The notes beneath the pieces were generated by a model. The model saw only the letters and a program-made list of their open reading frames with translations, made no database searches and was not told the DNA's origin. This document shows, one piece after another, positions 36,301 to 43,800 of a stretch of 64,000 bases of DNA. Location of the stretch: NCBI GenBank assembly GCA_963680875.1, contig OY804575.1, positions 102,045,505 through 102,109,504 of the forward strand, in the 5' to 3' direction. Position numbers and translations under genes: made by a program. The stretch's first letter is position 1. Each line of letters starts with the position of its first letter. The stretch is from Bathymodiolus brooksi (Eukaryota; Mollusca; Bivalvia; Mytilida; Modiolidae).

Positions 36301-36507
36301 GGTGTTAAACACCATAACCCTAACACCCCCTTTTCAGAGATAAAATGTTTGAAGAATGGGTTTCTGTTGTGAACTTAGATTTAAAAAAAAGCTATGTTAC
36401 ATAGTATAATCTATCTTGATGTCCAATATTATCCCTACAGATACTTACCAACAAGTTTAATATTTCTTTTCTTCTCATCTAACATGATGTTTTCCATTTT
36501 CAAATCC
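3139..36507 (-). CDS. AMPK-related Ser/Thr protein kinase gene (HUNK-like), 5' part missing
   Basis: Gene-level entry; the seven exons are listed separately. Joined in order they read from the catalytic loop (HRDLK, only the last base of the Arg codon is here) through DFGLSN, THCGS, AAPELF, WALGVIMYAM and HPWV into a UBA-like segment and a Lys/Arg-rich tail. Every junction has an AG acceptor and GT donor and phases agree: 1, 2, 1, 0, 1, 1. Protein kinases with DFGLSN, a Thr just before CGS and a post-kinase UBA-like helix bundle belong to the AMPK-related group. The loop and DFGLSN region most resemble HUNK; SNRK and MELK share the unusual GSL. Expected role is cytosolic phosphotransfer from ATP to Ser/Thr of proteins; substrates cannot be inferred. 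About 300 residues are recovered. The glycine loop, VAIK lysine and alphaC exons were not found. Introns hold most of the arrays in the window. Confidence 0.85.
3609..4647. repeat. 43-bp minisatellite
   Basis: About 24 copies of a 43-base unit including aacatgatatctgtttcatt and tgtattttaacgctcttttt. Common variants are acgctc/acactc and atatctg/atatatg; two units have a short deletion (caactc, taactc). It lies in the intron between the last two recognised coding exons and is interrupted on its right side by non-repeat sequence (4648-5410). Confidence 0.95.
4648..5410. other. Non-repeat segment splitting the 43-bp array
   Basis: This stretch separates the 43-bp block from its 38-bp derivative, so it is probably an insertion. 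It begins with ttcttccgtaaatgg, and an inverted partner (tttacggaaaaa) occurs near 5226, consistent with weak terminal repeats ttccgtaaa. The right end holds a separate hairpin MITE (5244-5403). An 81-codon frame (4926-5171, plus strand) resembles no protein I know and has no visible gene context. Confidence 0.5.
5244..5403. mobile_element. Hairpin MITE, ~68-bp arms
   Basis: Nearly the whole 160 bases fold back: arm 5244-5310 pairs with 5333-5403, including gggtgatcttccac and its complement, closed by a short GC-rich loop (ctcgtttcgctgcgctccac). There is no coding potential. This form is typical of palindromic MITEs derived from DNA transposons. Confidence 0.8.
5411..5694. repeat. 38-bp derivative of the 43-bp minisatellite
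   Basis: One unit of the 43-bp type (tctgtttcatttgtatttta) is followed by about six copies of a shortened 38-base unit with atgatgtctgtttatatttt. The shorter form has lost cattt in the middle and then been amplified separately. It ends about ten bases from the donor of the lysine-rich coding exon. Confidence 0.9.
5703..5810 (-). CDS. Kinase exon: lysine-rich tail segment
   Basis: A 108-base exon, acceptor gttttag and donor GTAATT. It enters in phase 1 to complete a Gly codon, reads [20 protein letters not shown], then [15 protein letters not shown], and leaves in phase 1. The second half is strongly basic and could act as a nuclear localisation or membrane-binding stretch, which is inference only. 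No homologous domain is recognised. The donor lies only about ten bases from the 38-bp array at 5411-5694, so the repeat has grown almost to the exon edge. Confidence 0.72.
5811..6525. other. Intron sequence without recognised feature
   Basis: AT-rich intron. Two related segments (about 5940-6000 and 6050-6125) share the sense 'gatagctcatgcaa...agttcacaatcaag...atattcca', so a local duplication of about 110 bases is present. Nothing else is recognised. Confidence 0.5.
6526..6875 (-). repeat. SINE family B copy (tRNA-derived)
   Basis: Read on the minus strand, the head ggtggtgtaatggttagcat and tgtgagttcaagcc resemble tRNA A and B boxes. The body contains agaagcaacaaat, catgtcgttccactt and a (gat)n stretch followed by gtctgctttgtaacagacca. 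The same body occurs at 17592-17948, 30680-31920 and 47932-48252. The sequence is diverged and probably inactive. Confidence 0.8.
6957..7086 (-). CDS. Kinase exon: UBA-like segment after the kinase domain
   Basis: A 130-base exon; acceptor tttgtag, donor GTAAAA. It encodes 43 residues plus one base: [20 protein letters not shown], then [17 protein letters not shown] and SKREEK. The spacing of hydrophobic residues, with V-x-x-x-V near the middle and L-x-A-x-x-x-x-I towards the end, fits the UBA-like three-helix bundle that follows the catalytic domain in AMPK-related kinases. In known members this segment packs on the kinase and affects activity. No ubiquitin-binding residues can be claimed from sequence alone. 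It is separated from the C-lobe exon by an intron of about 9.5 kb that contains the 26-bp array and a tandem-core mobile element. Confidence 0.8.
7503..8462. mobile_element. Inverted-repeat element with nested hairpins
   Basis: The outer arms 7503-7575 and 8388-8462 match in inverse orientation over about 72 bases (acatttttcctttgat, ctccgata). Inside are three further inverted structures. About 7650-7737 pairs with 7823-7918 (cagttttgaa... against ...ttcaaaactg). A MITE with ends attattacataaggctcta spans 7955-8335. A compact hairpin (8337-8390) pairs caattactacacttgaac with its complement. The 86-codon frame at 7706-7966 lies across these arms and is not a gene. Confidence 0.75.
7955..8335. 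mobile_element. Foldback MITE nested in the 7503-8462 element
   Basis: Its terminal inverted repeats are about 22 bases (attattacataaggctctat against its complement ending at 8335). It contains a second inverted pair of about 70 bases at 8015-8085 and 8112-8180, with the shared core ctaacatattgattagcaaa. The right third is a run of short aaattt-rich repeats. No coding potential. Confidence 0.75.
8463..9380. other. Intron sequence without recognised feature
   Basis: AT-rich, with no exon-like frame, repeat array or mobile-element end recognised. Confidence 0.5.
9381..11848. repeat. 26-bp minisatellite
   Basis: About 95 copies of a 26-base unit, gttgcttgagcattgaagta plus taatat. The left third (to about 10450) is diverse, with gtcgct, gtcact and gtgttgaag variants; the right part is homogeneous. 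A block of 23 units (598 bp) is duplicated: markers gttgtgtgagc (10598, 11196), aatattttgc and atactatgttg recur at the same offset. Because 26 is not a multiple of 3 and the unit lacks stops on the minus strand, all three minus frames stay open, giving spurious frames of up to 450 codons. Confidence 0.95.
11849..12539. other. Intron sequence without recognised feature
   Basis: AT-rich unique sequence. A 75-codon minus-strand frame at 12329-12556 overlaps a dispersed repeat and shows no recognisable protein. Confidence 0.4.
12540..12690 (-). repeat. Dispersed repeat, copy 1
   Basis: Read on the minus strand, this matches 38810-38955 (plus): gttttgctcattg-like, gcaataaa, tttatgtctaagtg-like and gttgaatagtctctcat stretches occur in the same order. 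This is a diverged interspersed repeat of unknown class. Confidence 0.6.
12873..12897. repeat. Homopolymer C tract
   Basis: 25 consecutive C residues. Its length is likely to be unreliable in the assembly. It is the only long G/C homopolymer in this AT-rich window. Confidence 0.95.
13141..13287. mobile_element. Hairpin MITE, ~67-bp arms
   Basis: Arm 13141-13208 (cactggcaaaaagtgcaaga...) and arm 13221-13287 are close inverse copies, and the loop itself contains gactc-tgc-gagtc, so the hairpin continues nearly to its tip. About 90% of the arm positions pair. No coding potential. A short related palindrome (ttgcactagtgcaag) lies at about 12797. Confidence 0.85.
13288..14493. other. Intron sequence without recognised feature
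   Basis: AT-rich with poly(T)/poly(A) runs near 13800-13870. Short minus-strand frames here have no recognisable product. Confidence 0.5.
14494..16131 (+). mobile_element. Tandem-core element (pearl/Helentron-like), copy 1
   Basis: Starts acaagatgaactgtgagct, followed by a subterminal atacccccgctcttcgg, then about nine tandem units of roughly 168-177 bases (each beginning near aaacaggaagtaggaatctg), then a gacgga/gacaga microsatellite. It ends with a GC-rich hairpin (cccctcccccttcagggag, cgggggtat). The end hairpin repeats the subterminal motif in inverse orientation. A tandem core plus an ACGG-type microsatellite is the architecture of molluscan pearl elements and of non-autonomous Helentrons. 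The minus-strand frames inside (for example 14511-15056) are a by-product of the 177-base periodicity, which is 59 codons. Confidence 0.75.
16255..16430 (+). repeat. Dispersed repeat with 'ttaatacaggtgac' motif, copy 1
   Basis: Shares gaaaaagtggtcttttaaga, gaaattttctatcacaggac and gtgaccttctaatacaggtg with the copies at 36630-36815 (plus) and 37745-37930 (minus). Short alternating direct and inverted motifs (aggtgacc/ggtcacct) suggest a degraded MITE. Confidence 0.65.
16604..16758 (-). CDS. Kinase exon: end of C-lobe (HPWV) and linker
   Basis: A 155-base exon; the acceptor follows a long T tract (ttttcag) and the donor is CAG/GTAGGT. It reads [12 protein letters not shown], then a segment ending in [14 protein letters not shown], then [23 protein letters not shown] with a conserved Arg five residues later and H-P-W is subdomain XI, which closes the kinase fold. 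The usual DPxxR is degenerate here (EPSCDLR) but the structural Arg is kept. After HPW comes a linker rich in aromatic and basic residues. The exon ends in phase 0, matching the next exon. Confidence 0.87.
17107..17214. repeat. Tandem duplication, 54 bp x 2
   Basis: Two nearly identical 54-base copies starting gtggtacaaatgattagtat; one base differs (aattaatcg/atttaatcg). Confidence 0.9.
17592..17948 (-). repeat. SINE family B copy
   Basis: The body gatgatgatgacgtccggtt, tagaccaac, ctcactaaaacaacagtcca and a tRNA-like end on the minus strand (gtaatagtgagtg, cgatagatcgtgggttcaat) match the other family B copies. It is full length but diverged. Confidence 0.8.
17949..18642. other. Intron sequence without recognised feature
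   Basis: AT-rich; two partly similar segments containing aaatttcag and caagaattgtccat/caagtttgacaatg are seen but no coding exon. Confidence 0.4.
18643..29400. repeat. 53-bp satellite-like array, about 200 copies
   Basis: A 53-base unit (agtttaaactagagcaacta, then agtacagttacatcagttag, then acatacatcttct) repeated over 10.76 kb with very few indels. Each standard unit holds a perfect 14-base palindrome, CTAGTTTAAACTAG, with a PmeI site. Diagnostic variants are caact/caatt, catacatc/cataaatc/cattacatc, tctag/tcaag, agagc/agaac and acatcag/acttcag. They are zoned: cattacatc only near 18.8-19.4 kb, acttcag mainly 22.8-25.5 kb, agaac almost only beyond 22.9 kb and frequent after 24.9 kb. Blocks recur (18840-19500 at an offset of about 8 units; 27590 and 27962 at 7 units), so multi-unit duplication drives the array. 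It lies wholly in one intron of the kinase gene. Confidence 0.97.
29401..29517. repeat. Degenerate edge of the 53-bp array
   Basis: Four shortened units keep the ctagtttaaactagaacaatt part but lack agtacagttacatcagttag; two carry acggatgaaatctac instead. The palindrome decays here (ccagtttaaactaaaac). Confidence 0.85.
29857..30002 (-). CDS. Kinase exon: subdomains IX-X
   Basis: A 146-base exon with acceptor tttcag and donor GTTTGT. It continues WAL with [14 protein letters not shown], then a hydrophilic helix rich in Gln, Arg and Lys, ending at ...LHLTK plus one base of an Asp codon. G-V-x-M-Y-A-M-L-x-G-x-L-P-F is the subdomain IX/X signature and matches HUNK (GVNMYAML.G.LPF) more closely than MARK, SIK or NUAK by eye. 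The donor is weaker than those of the other exons (GTTTGT rather than GTAAGT or GTAGGT). The following intron is about 13 kb and is filled mostly by the 53-bp array that starts some 340 bases downstream. Confidence 0.88.
30222..30465 (+). repeat. SINE family A copy
   Basis: The tRNA-like head (atggtagttggatttacaac, B-box-like gtgagttcgaaccc) is followed by a body with acattatgtgataaagtttg and a conserved tail, ctgaccgccacgatataact and gaaatattgttgaaagtgg. It is nearly full length, with a gap in the ttttctccgggt region. The tail resembles a SINE 3' domain common in mollusc genomes. The 3' end is in the kinase intron, antisense to the gene. Confidence 0.85.
30680..31920 (-). repeat. SINE family B copy expanded by a 29-bp array and interrupted
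   Basis: 30690-30830 matches the family B body (gtctgctttgtactagacca, gtgctagctcact). At gacacattatcctgatacag the 29-base array starts, and at 31541-31580 the body resumes (accagtctttgtttttact). The tRNA-like head lies at 31795-31918, after about 200 bases without family match, probably a further insertion or divergent sequence. Confidence 0.75.
30831..31550. repeat. 29-bp minisatellite arising inside a SINE
   Basis: About 25 copies of acacattatcctgatacaga plus gacaaccag; the main variant is acacagtatc, with two short deletions (near 31118 and 31513). Other family B SINEs carry a single acacattatcctgattctga plus gccaatca at this place, so the array came from the SINE body. The unit lacks minus-strand stops, producing spurious open frames. 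Confidence 0.95.
31993..32122 (-). CDS. Kinase exon: DFG to subdomain IX (activation segment)
   Basis: A 130-base exon; the acceptor is tttcag and the donor GTAGGT. It starts inside the Asp codon of DFG and reads [19 protein letters not shown], then LEYAAPELF, then [13 protein letters not shown] chelates magnesium. The Thr before H-C-G-S occupies the position that LKB1 phosphorylates in AMPK-related kinases, so activation-loop control is plausible. AAPE is the conserved subdomain VIII motif and DIWA is subdomain IX. Most relatives have GSP where this has GSL, as also seen in SNRK and MELK. The last two bases (CT) combine with the next exon to give Leu. Flanking introns hold a fragmented SINE with a 29-bp array on one side and nested mobile elements on the other. 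Confidence 0.9.
32475..34023. mobile_element. TTAA-target inverted-repeat element, copy 2
   Basis: Flanked by TTAA (32471-32474, 34024-34027), with ends AGTAATATTACACC and its partner catattact, in inverse orientation to copy 1 at 940-2626. Shared segments include aagctattcatgcatgtttc, gaagaaaat, tctccccgaaagagttcaaa and tagttaaa. The interior is interrupted by a tandem-core element (33038-33957). Without it the element would be about 630 bp. No transposase frame is seen. Confidence 0.8.
33038..33957 (+). mobile_element. Tandem-core element (pearl/Helentron-like), copy 2
   Basis: Same start (acaagatgaactgtgagctt), subterminal atac(a/c)cccgctcttcgg, five core units, gacggacagacgg microsatellite and 3' hairpin (ccccctcccccttcgggg, agcgggggtat) as at 14494. 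The host element copy 1 preserves the empty site agttaaa/ttaag, so the ends are exact: insertion between A and T with no target duplication, as rolling-circle elements do. Confidence 0.8.
34028..34651. other. Intron sequence without recognised feature
   Basis: AT-rich, with poly(A) and poly(T) runs (34070, 34405). Nothing recognised. Confidence 0.5.
34652..34775 (+). repeat. Dispersed repeat (ctcaagaaaggcc family), copy 1
   Basis: Shares cactcccaccaa-like, tttcagat.cac.gag and ctcaagaaagg.ca.ctctct segments with 37375-37535 on the same strand. A degraded interspersed repeat of unknown class. Confidence 0.55.
34923..35183 (+). repeat. SINE family A copy, nearly full length
   Basis: The head gtcgtgatcgtatggtagtt, B-box-like gttgtgagttcgaatcc, body ggtggttttctccgggttct and tail gaccgccacgatacaactga are all present, and it ends aaacaccataaccctaaccc. 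This is one of the most complete copies in the window. Confidence 0.88.
35184..36221. other. Intron sequence without recognised feature
   Basis: AT-rich, unique by eye, no exon-like frame found. Confidence 0.5.
36222..36327 (+). repeat. SINE family A, 3' fragment
   Basis: Only the tail is present: catggttttctccgggtact, ataaaactgac and gttgaaagtggtgttaaaca, ending in ataaccctaac. It lies about 120 bases from the catalytic-loop exon. Confidence 0.85.
36449..36507 (-). CDS. Kinase exon: catalytic loop (RDLKMEN)
   Basis: A 59-base exon between an acceptor (ctacag) and a donor (GTAAGT). It starts with the last base of an Arg codon, then reads [19 protein letters not shown], then one base of the next Asp codon. 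This is subdomain VIb of a Ser/Thr kinase: Asp of HRD is the catalytic base, Lys of DLK contacts the gamma phosphate and Asn of EN helps bind magnesium. All three are intact, so the enzyme is predicted to be catalytically competent. The final base plus the first two bases of the next exon restore the Asp of DFG, which supports the join strongly. The upstream exon ending in the His-Arg of HRD was not located. Confidence 0.88.
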
Positions 36508-36629
36508 CTGTAGAAGAGAAACAAAACAAAATATTAAGTGAATTATTCCAGAAACCCATTTAATAATGACAGCTCCTAGCTAGATTCTCAAACAATGAAT
36601 AAAAGAAAGAAAAAATAACTTAATATACA

Positions 36630-36815
36630 GTTAAACCTATATTAAGAAGTCACCATTGTGACAAAGAAAATGACCTTATAATACAAGTGACACATTAAAA
36701 GAGCTTAAATTCATGTGTAATTTTTTATGACAGGACATGAAAAAGGTGACCTTTTAATACAGGTGACTGCTTAATAGAGTTGACCACATGTGCATGCTTT
36801 ACTGTAGTATAATAC
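36630..36815 (+). repeat. Dispersed repeat with 'ttaatacaggtgac' motif, copy 2
   Basis: Contains aacctatattaagaagtcac, ttttatgacaggacatg and gtgaccttttaatacaggtg in the same order as 16255-16430. A degraded MITE is likely. Confidence 0.65.
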
Positions 36816-37374
36816 AGTTAACTAGAGGCTTACTTGTGCCTATACCCACCTAGTTTATTATCCATGTTTACATATGTATTTACTGTGGATTTAGTCATTG
36901 CAATTTCTAGAAAGAACATATTTTTATTACTTTCCAATTGAGTTCTATTCCCTTTTTCAATCTTTATTTTTTTCTTATCAGCATAACAAAGTATAAACCA
37001 TTCAAAGAACATTCCTGCCAAGTTTGCTTTCAAAAGATTCAGCAATTTCAGAGAAGTATAAATCATATCCCCATAGGGTTCAATGTCGAACCTGCAGTGG
37101 AGGTCATCTTCAATTTCTGATCCATACAAAAACATGAACTTTGTAAACAATCAGCCAATGATTATTTAGGTACATTTGAGAATCAATCCTTTCTAGTTTC
37201 TGAAAAAAAGATTTTTGTTACTTTTTTAACTTGGCTCAATGTTAAATTATGTCCTGCAGAGGTGGCAATCTTGGATTTCTGATCAACACAAAAACACTTA
37301 ATTTTGTAAAAGACTACTCAAAGCATTGATGCAACTTAAAAGGGGAAAAGTAGTAGAAAACCACTTTCATTTGG

Positions 37375-37535
37375 CCTGGTCCCTGAAAATTTCCATTATC
37401 CCCCCTCTTACAAGATCACTCCCACCAAAAGTCCACTCCTGTTATCCGGCTAGATTTCAGATGCACCGAGATAGTGAAATGCTACTAAATTGTCCCCTCA
37501 AGAAAGGTCACCTCTCTTTTAAGACCACTTTCTGA
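37375..37535 (+). repeat. Dispersed repeat (ctcaagaaaggtc family), copy 2
   Basis: Matches 34652-34775 in order and strand; extra 5' sequence includes tggtccctgaaaatttcc. Confidence 0.55.
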
Positions 37536-37744
37536 TTGCAGAATGGATAGTCTTACATGAGGGAGATTATTATAACCAATAATAGGTCACTAGAAATAAA
37601 CAAATTAATAAACTGCTATTTGCTGACAATTGTTCAACTGAAATAAAATCTCAAATTTGGTGACGAATGAAAGTTTACATAAAGATTTTACACAATATTT
37701 TGATTATAATGTGATATCTTATTTCCCACTTATTCAAAATACAT

Positions 37745-37930
37745 TCAAACCTGTCCTTGTGGTCACCTCTATTAAGCAGTCACCTGAATTAAAAGGTCAC
37801 CTTTTTCTTATCCTGTCATAGAAAATTTCATATGAATTGAACCTCTTTTAAGAGCTCGAGGTCACCTGTCTTAAAAGACCACTTTTTCTTTTTCCCAAAG
37901 GTCACCTCTTAATACAGGATTTACTTTATC
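37745..37930 (-). repeat. Dispersed repeat with 'ttaatacaggtgac' motif, copy 3
   Basis: Inverse copy relative to 16255 and 36630: ggtcacctctattaagcagt, gaaaatttcatatgaattga and ggtcacctgtcttaaaagac. Its length agrees with the other two, about 180 bases. Confidence 0.65.
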
Positions 37931-38809
37931 AAGTCTTACATTCAATTTAATTTAATATAAAAGAATTGCAACTATATTTTTTTACAGGGTAAACACAGTT
38001 GGAAAAATGAAGGTGTTGCATATATTTCCACACAAAATTGAAATCCTAAAAAAAATCCTGAGCAAGATACAACATGAAACCCCATTAATTACTTATGTCA
38101 TTGTTTCTGAACCATATTTTATTTAGTAACCAGCTAAAATGTTGCTTAGCTCACAATAAGTAATAATGCCTCAGTACACTTACAAAGGAAAACTCCCCAT
38201 ACAAAAAAGAAGGTATTGTATATACTACGATAATGCTGCAAGAACGTACAAATCTTAATAAGAAAATAATAGCCTGACGATGGTTGACACGACGGCATCA
38301 TAGACACTAACAGATTAACAACAAACCGTGAGACATTCAATTACTTAGCTCTGAAAAACCCTGATTAAAAGGTTACATCAGGGATATAGGAAATATATAA
38401 GAGTGGATTAAAGAGGTTTGGCTTAAATGACATCTTGATTGAAATAAACGAGAAGTGATCTCTAGGTATATCAACTAAATGATAGCTTATCTAACGTCTT
38501 TACATACAATGCTTATGCTACCATGTACAGCTTAGCATCCACTGGTGATGTATGACACTTTGGTTTTTTAATAATTTATGTTATTTTGTTAGCCAGAATT
38601 AAATGCCATTTTAATTCTGTATCATTATTGACATATGAATTTCAATTTCAATTGAACATCAAACATTTGCTTGTAATGTAATGGGGGACTTCAAATCTTT
38701 ATTTGGAAATGTTAAGGTTTCAGGCGTGCATGATAAGAGTGCAGAGAGAAGTGGCTGTTTTTAAGGGTTCCATCCTAAATTTCTAATAAAACTCATGGGC
38801 TGTTTCACA
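37931..38809. other. Sequence without recognised feature
   Basis: AT-rich. No kinase N-lobe exon or other coding exon recognised on either strand. Confidence 0.4.
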
Positions 38810-38960
38810 CTCATTTAATGGTATGAGTTTTGCTCATTGTCGAAGACCCTACTGTGACTGAAATGCACAGCAATAAACCACTGTTCCTTTACTTTAATTT
38901 ATGTCTAAGTGTAATGTTGAATAGTCTCTCATGTTCATTTACAACCATATCTTTATTTGC
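38810..38960 (+). repeat. Dispersed repeat, copy 2 (partner of 12540-12690)
   Basis: gagttttgctcattgtcgaa, aataaaccactgttcctt, tttatgtctaagtgtaatgt and gttgaatagtctctcat align with the minus strand of 12540-12690. Confidence 0.6.
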
Positions 38961-40894
38961 TGTGGAGCCTAAATATGTGCCAGCTTTCAATACATTTTTT
39001 TCAAAACATACAAATAGGCCACACAGAAACCAGAGGCTCACCTGGTTACAGATCATTCCTATCATATAATGGTTCCATCAGCAATGTGGTTTGTGAAAAG
39101 ATTTTTGAAATTCAAAATAAAAAAAACATAGCTTTTGTGACCATGCACAATTTCTGATCAACTCAAAAATTATTTACTTTATAAAGAATCATACAATGGA
39201 CATTCTTGCCAAATTTGTCACCAATCGGTTTCAGCATTTTCAGAGTAGTTCAATAGTAAACTATTAGTTGACAGACAAGAAACAGATGATGGGCAAAAGT
39301 CACCTGCCCTTAAAAATGTTTACAATCCTAATGTCTGTTTTAAAATCCATGACTCTCAATATTTTTTCTTCTGATTCTATTGACTTCCTTTAATATGTCT
39401 GACCTCCCAAACTTTCATATAATTAATCAAAAAAGGCATTAACTTATTATTGAACATTTCAACTTTCTGAAAAGTTATTAATCATACTGGTCTTAGCAAC
39501 AGTCCGTCTGTTAAAACAGGTTAATACATATTAAAAAGGTCTTTGCATTTTTCATCATACATTGTAGATAAATGTGATACTCTGACGTATTTCCAAAGTC
39601 TTTACTTTATTTTAATTCATATCTAACAAATATACATAGATTTCTTTTCTTTGGTGGGGGGGCATTCAAAGATAAGAAGGAATTAAATTGAGTGCTCATT
39701 CAATTTCCAATTACCACACCACTTTCAAGTAAGTATGATTTGAATATTTTTCAATAATTGGCTATAAAACTTTTCAAATATGAATATAAAATATGTATAG
39801 AGACAAATTTATCATTATACAATCTGTATTGAACCTTTACTCCACGACAATTGAACATTTGACCGAAATGGACAAGTCATTCATTTCTGTCTTGTAAACT
39901 ACATATAAACCTTAGCCACTCAATAAAACATCAATGAACAAGTCGACTTGAATTGTTCACCTTAAAACGACCCAGTAAAGTCTTTCTTTCAAATTGAATA
40001 TGTTATGGAAATATCCATGATTATGAATTCAAAGCTCTACTTATGGGTGAAGCTGATGGTCTGATATCACCTATTAAATCAAAAATATCCTCTGGTCACC
40101 TTATATGTTGTACTAGGTAACATTTAACTTTTATGAATGAACATTGCCACTGTCCTCAAGTTGACACCAAGGCAAAAATGTCTCATTCTGCATATTTTAT
40201 GCAGTTATTTTGGAAAATAATGAAAACTATTGCAAATATGTCCTTAAAAAAAAACCCAACAAATTCAGTAAATTCCTTTAAACATAATTAATTAGCAGGA
40301 AAAACCTTTGAAGTTTTAAGCCACATAATTTATAATGTTCATTCTAACACATTGTTCAATTTATGGAATAGAAATAAATACTGAATAAATTGTTATTATG
40401 TATAATATAGGATATTAGCTTGGCAAATGTAAAAAAAAAAAGATAAAAAAAAAGAGACAAAATAATTTCATTCCATAGCTTACTCATCTGAGAATGTTGC
40501 TTTTTATCAAAACAATATGCAGGACCAAAAAACGATCATAAGTATTTCAAGATTGTATTCAGTGTTAATGACCATGTGTTGGTGTGATAAAGTAAAATAC
40601 CAAATTGTCAACCCCTTTATCCTCCTAAAAAATATTGAATGGCATTTAAATATATGTTATTATTGCATTTTAGTACAAATAGGTAACGACCTATTGACCT
40701 TGATGTCCTCCCAGCTGATGACTATATTACTTATCATTTCCTAACAAAATGCTTATCTTGACATCTTTCATAAAATGATAAAATGCAATATTAATTTCAA
40801 GGTTTGGGCCAATTAAACTATAGTTTAACCCTGCCACTTTTTATTGAAGCCAGGAAAGTGAGCAGTCATGTAAAATTGTACTTTAGGGGTATCC
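38961..40894. other. Sequence without recognised gene
   Basis: 39130-39290 holds a remnant with aatttctgatcaactcaaaa, similar to segments near 37080, 37265, 53090 and 62830 (see the 74-bp repeat). The rest is AT-rich, with no exon-like frame. Confidence 0.4.
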
Positions 40895-43800
40895 ATTTTG
40901 CCTCTGCTCAGTTCCTACACTGACAGACAGTGTTATGTATTTTGCCTCTGCTCAGTTCCTACACTGACAGACAGTGTTATGTATTTTGCTTCTACTCAGT
41001 TCCTACACTGACAGACAGTGTTATGTATTTTGCTTCTGCTCAGTTCCTACACTGACAGACAGTGTTATGTATTTTGTCTCTGCTCAGTTCCTACACTGAC
41101 AGACAGTGTTATGTATTTTGCTTCTGCTCAGTTCCTACACTGACAGATAGTGTTATGTATTTTGCCTCTGTTCAGTTCCTACACTGACAGACAGTGTTAT
41201 GTATTTTGCTTCTGCTCAGTTCCTACACTGACAGACAGTGTTATGTATTTTGCCTCTGCTCAGTTCCTACACTGACAGACAGTGTTATGTATTTTGCCTC
41301 TGCTCAGTTCCTACACTGACAGACAGTGTTATGTATTTTGCCTCTGCTCAGTTCCTACACTGACAGACAGTGTTATGTATTTTGCCTCTGCTCATTTCCT
41401 ACACTGACAGACAGTGTTATGTATTTTGCCTCTGCTCAGTTCCTACACTGACAGACAGTGTTATGTATTTTGCTTCTGCTCAGTTCCTACACTGACAGAC
41501 AGTGTTATGTATTTTGTCTCTGCTCAGTTCCTACACTGACAGACAGTGTTATGTATTTTGCTTCTACTCAGTTCCTACACTGACAGATAGTGTTATGTAT
41601 TTTGCCTCTGCTCAGTTCCTACACTGACAGATAGTGTTATGTATTTTGCCTCTGCTCAGTTCCTACACTGACAGACAGTGTAATGTATTTTGCTTCTGCT
41701 CAGTTCCTACACTGACAGACGGTGTTATGTATTTTGCCTCTGCTCAGTTCCTACACTGACAGATAGTGTTATGTATTTTGCCTCTGCTCAGTTCCTACAC
41801 TGACAGACAGTGTTATGTATTTTGCATCTGCTCAGTTCCTACACTGACAGACAGTGTTATGTATTTTGCCTCTGCTCAGTTCCTATACTGACAGACAGTG
41901 TTATGTATTTTGCCTCTGCTCAGTTCCTACACTGACAGACAGTGTTATGTATTTTGCCTCTGCTCAGTTCCTATACTGACAGACAGTGTTATGTATTTTG
42001 CCTCTGCTCAGTTCCTATACTGACAGACAGTGTTATGTATTTTGCCTCTGCTCAGTTCCTACACTGACAGACAGTGTTATGTATTTTGCCTCTGCTCAGT
42101 TCCTATACTGACAGACAGTGTTATGTATTTTGCCTCTGCTCAGTTCCTATACTGACAGACAGTGTTATGTATTTTGCCTCTGCTCAGTTCCTACACTGAC
42201 AGACAGTGTTATGTATTTTGCCTCTGCTCAGTTCCTATACTGACAGACAGTGTTATGTATTTTGCCTCTGCTCAGTTCCTACACTGACAGATAGTGTTAT
42301 GTATTTTGCTTCTGCTCAGTTCCTACACTGACAGATAGTGTTATGTATTTTGCTTCTGCTCAGTTCCTTCACTGACAGACAGTGTTATGTATTTTGCTTC
42401 TGCTCAGTTCCTACACTGACAGATAGTGTTATGTATTTTGCCTCTGCTCAGTTCCTATATTGACAGACAGTGTTATGTATTTTGCCTCTGCTCAGTTCCT
42501 ACACTGACAGACAGTGTTATGTATTTTGCTTCTGCTCAGTTCCTACACTGACAGACAGTGTTATGTATTTTGTCTCTGCTCAGTTCCTACACTGACAGAC
42601 AGTGTTATGTATTTTGCTTCTGCTCAGTTCCTACACTGACAGACAGTGTTATGTATTTTGCCTCTGCTCAGTTCCTACACTGACAGACAGTGTTATGTAT
42701 TTTGCCTCTGCTCAGTTCCTACACTGACAGATAGTGTTATGTATTTTGCTTCTACTCAGTTCCTACACTGACAGACAGTGTTATGTATTTTGCTTCTGCT
42801 CAGTTCCTACACTGACAGATAGTGTTATGTATTTTGCCCCTGCTCAGTTCCTACACTGACAGACAGTGTTATGTATTTTGCTTCTGCTCAGTTCCTACAC
42901 TGACAGACAGTGTTATGTATTTTGCCTCTGCTCAGTTCCTACACTGACAGATAGTGTTATGTATTTTGCCTCTGCTCAGTTCCTACACTGACAGACAGTG
43001 TTATGTATTTTGTCTCTGTTAAGTTCCTACACTGACAGACAGTGTTATGTATTTTGCCTCTGCTCAGTTCCTACACTGACAGACAGTGTTATGTATTTTG
43101 TCTCTGTTAAGTTCCTACACTGACAGACAGTGTTATGTATTTTGCCTCTGCTCAGTTCCTACACTGACAGATAGTGTTATGTATTTTGCCTCTGCTCAGT
43201 TCCTACACTGACAGATAGTGTTATGTATTTTGCTTCTGCTCAGTTCCTACACTGACAGACAGTGTTATGTATTTTGCTTCTGCTCAGTTCCTACACTGAC
43301 AGAGTGTTATGTATTTTGCCTCTGCTCAGTTCCTACACTGACAGACAGTGTTGTGTATTTTGACTCTGCTCAGTTCCTACACTGACAGACAGTGTTATGT
43401 ATTTTGCCTCTGCTCAGTTCCTACACTGACAGATAGTGTTATGTAGTTTGCCTCTGCTCAGTTCCTACACTGACAGACAGTGTTATGTATTTTGCCTCTG
43501 CTCAGTTCCTACACTGACAGATAGTGTTATGTATTTTGCCTCTGCTCAGTTCCCACACTGATAGATAGTGTTATGTATTTTGCCTCTGCTCAGTTCCTAC
43601 ACTGACAGACAGTGTTATGTATTTTGCCTCTGCTCAGTTCCTACACTGACAGACAGTGTTATGTATTTTGCCTCTGCTCAGTTCCTACACTGACAGACAG
43701 TGTTATGTAGTTTGCCTCTGCTCAGTTCCTACACTGACAGACAGTGTTATGTATTTTGCCTCTGCTCAGTTCCTACACTGACAGACAGTGTTATGTATTT

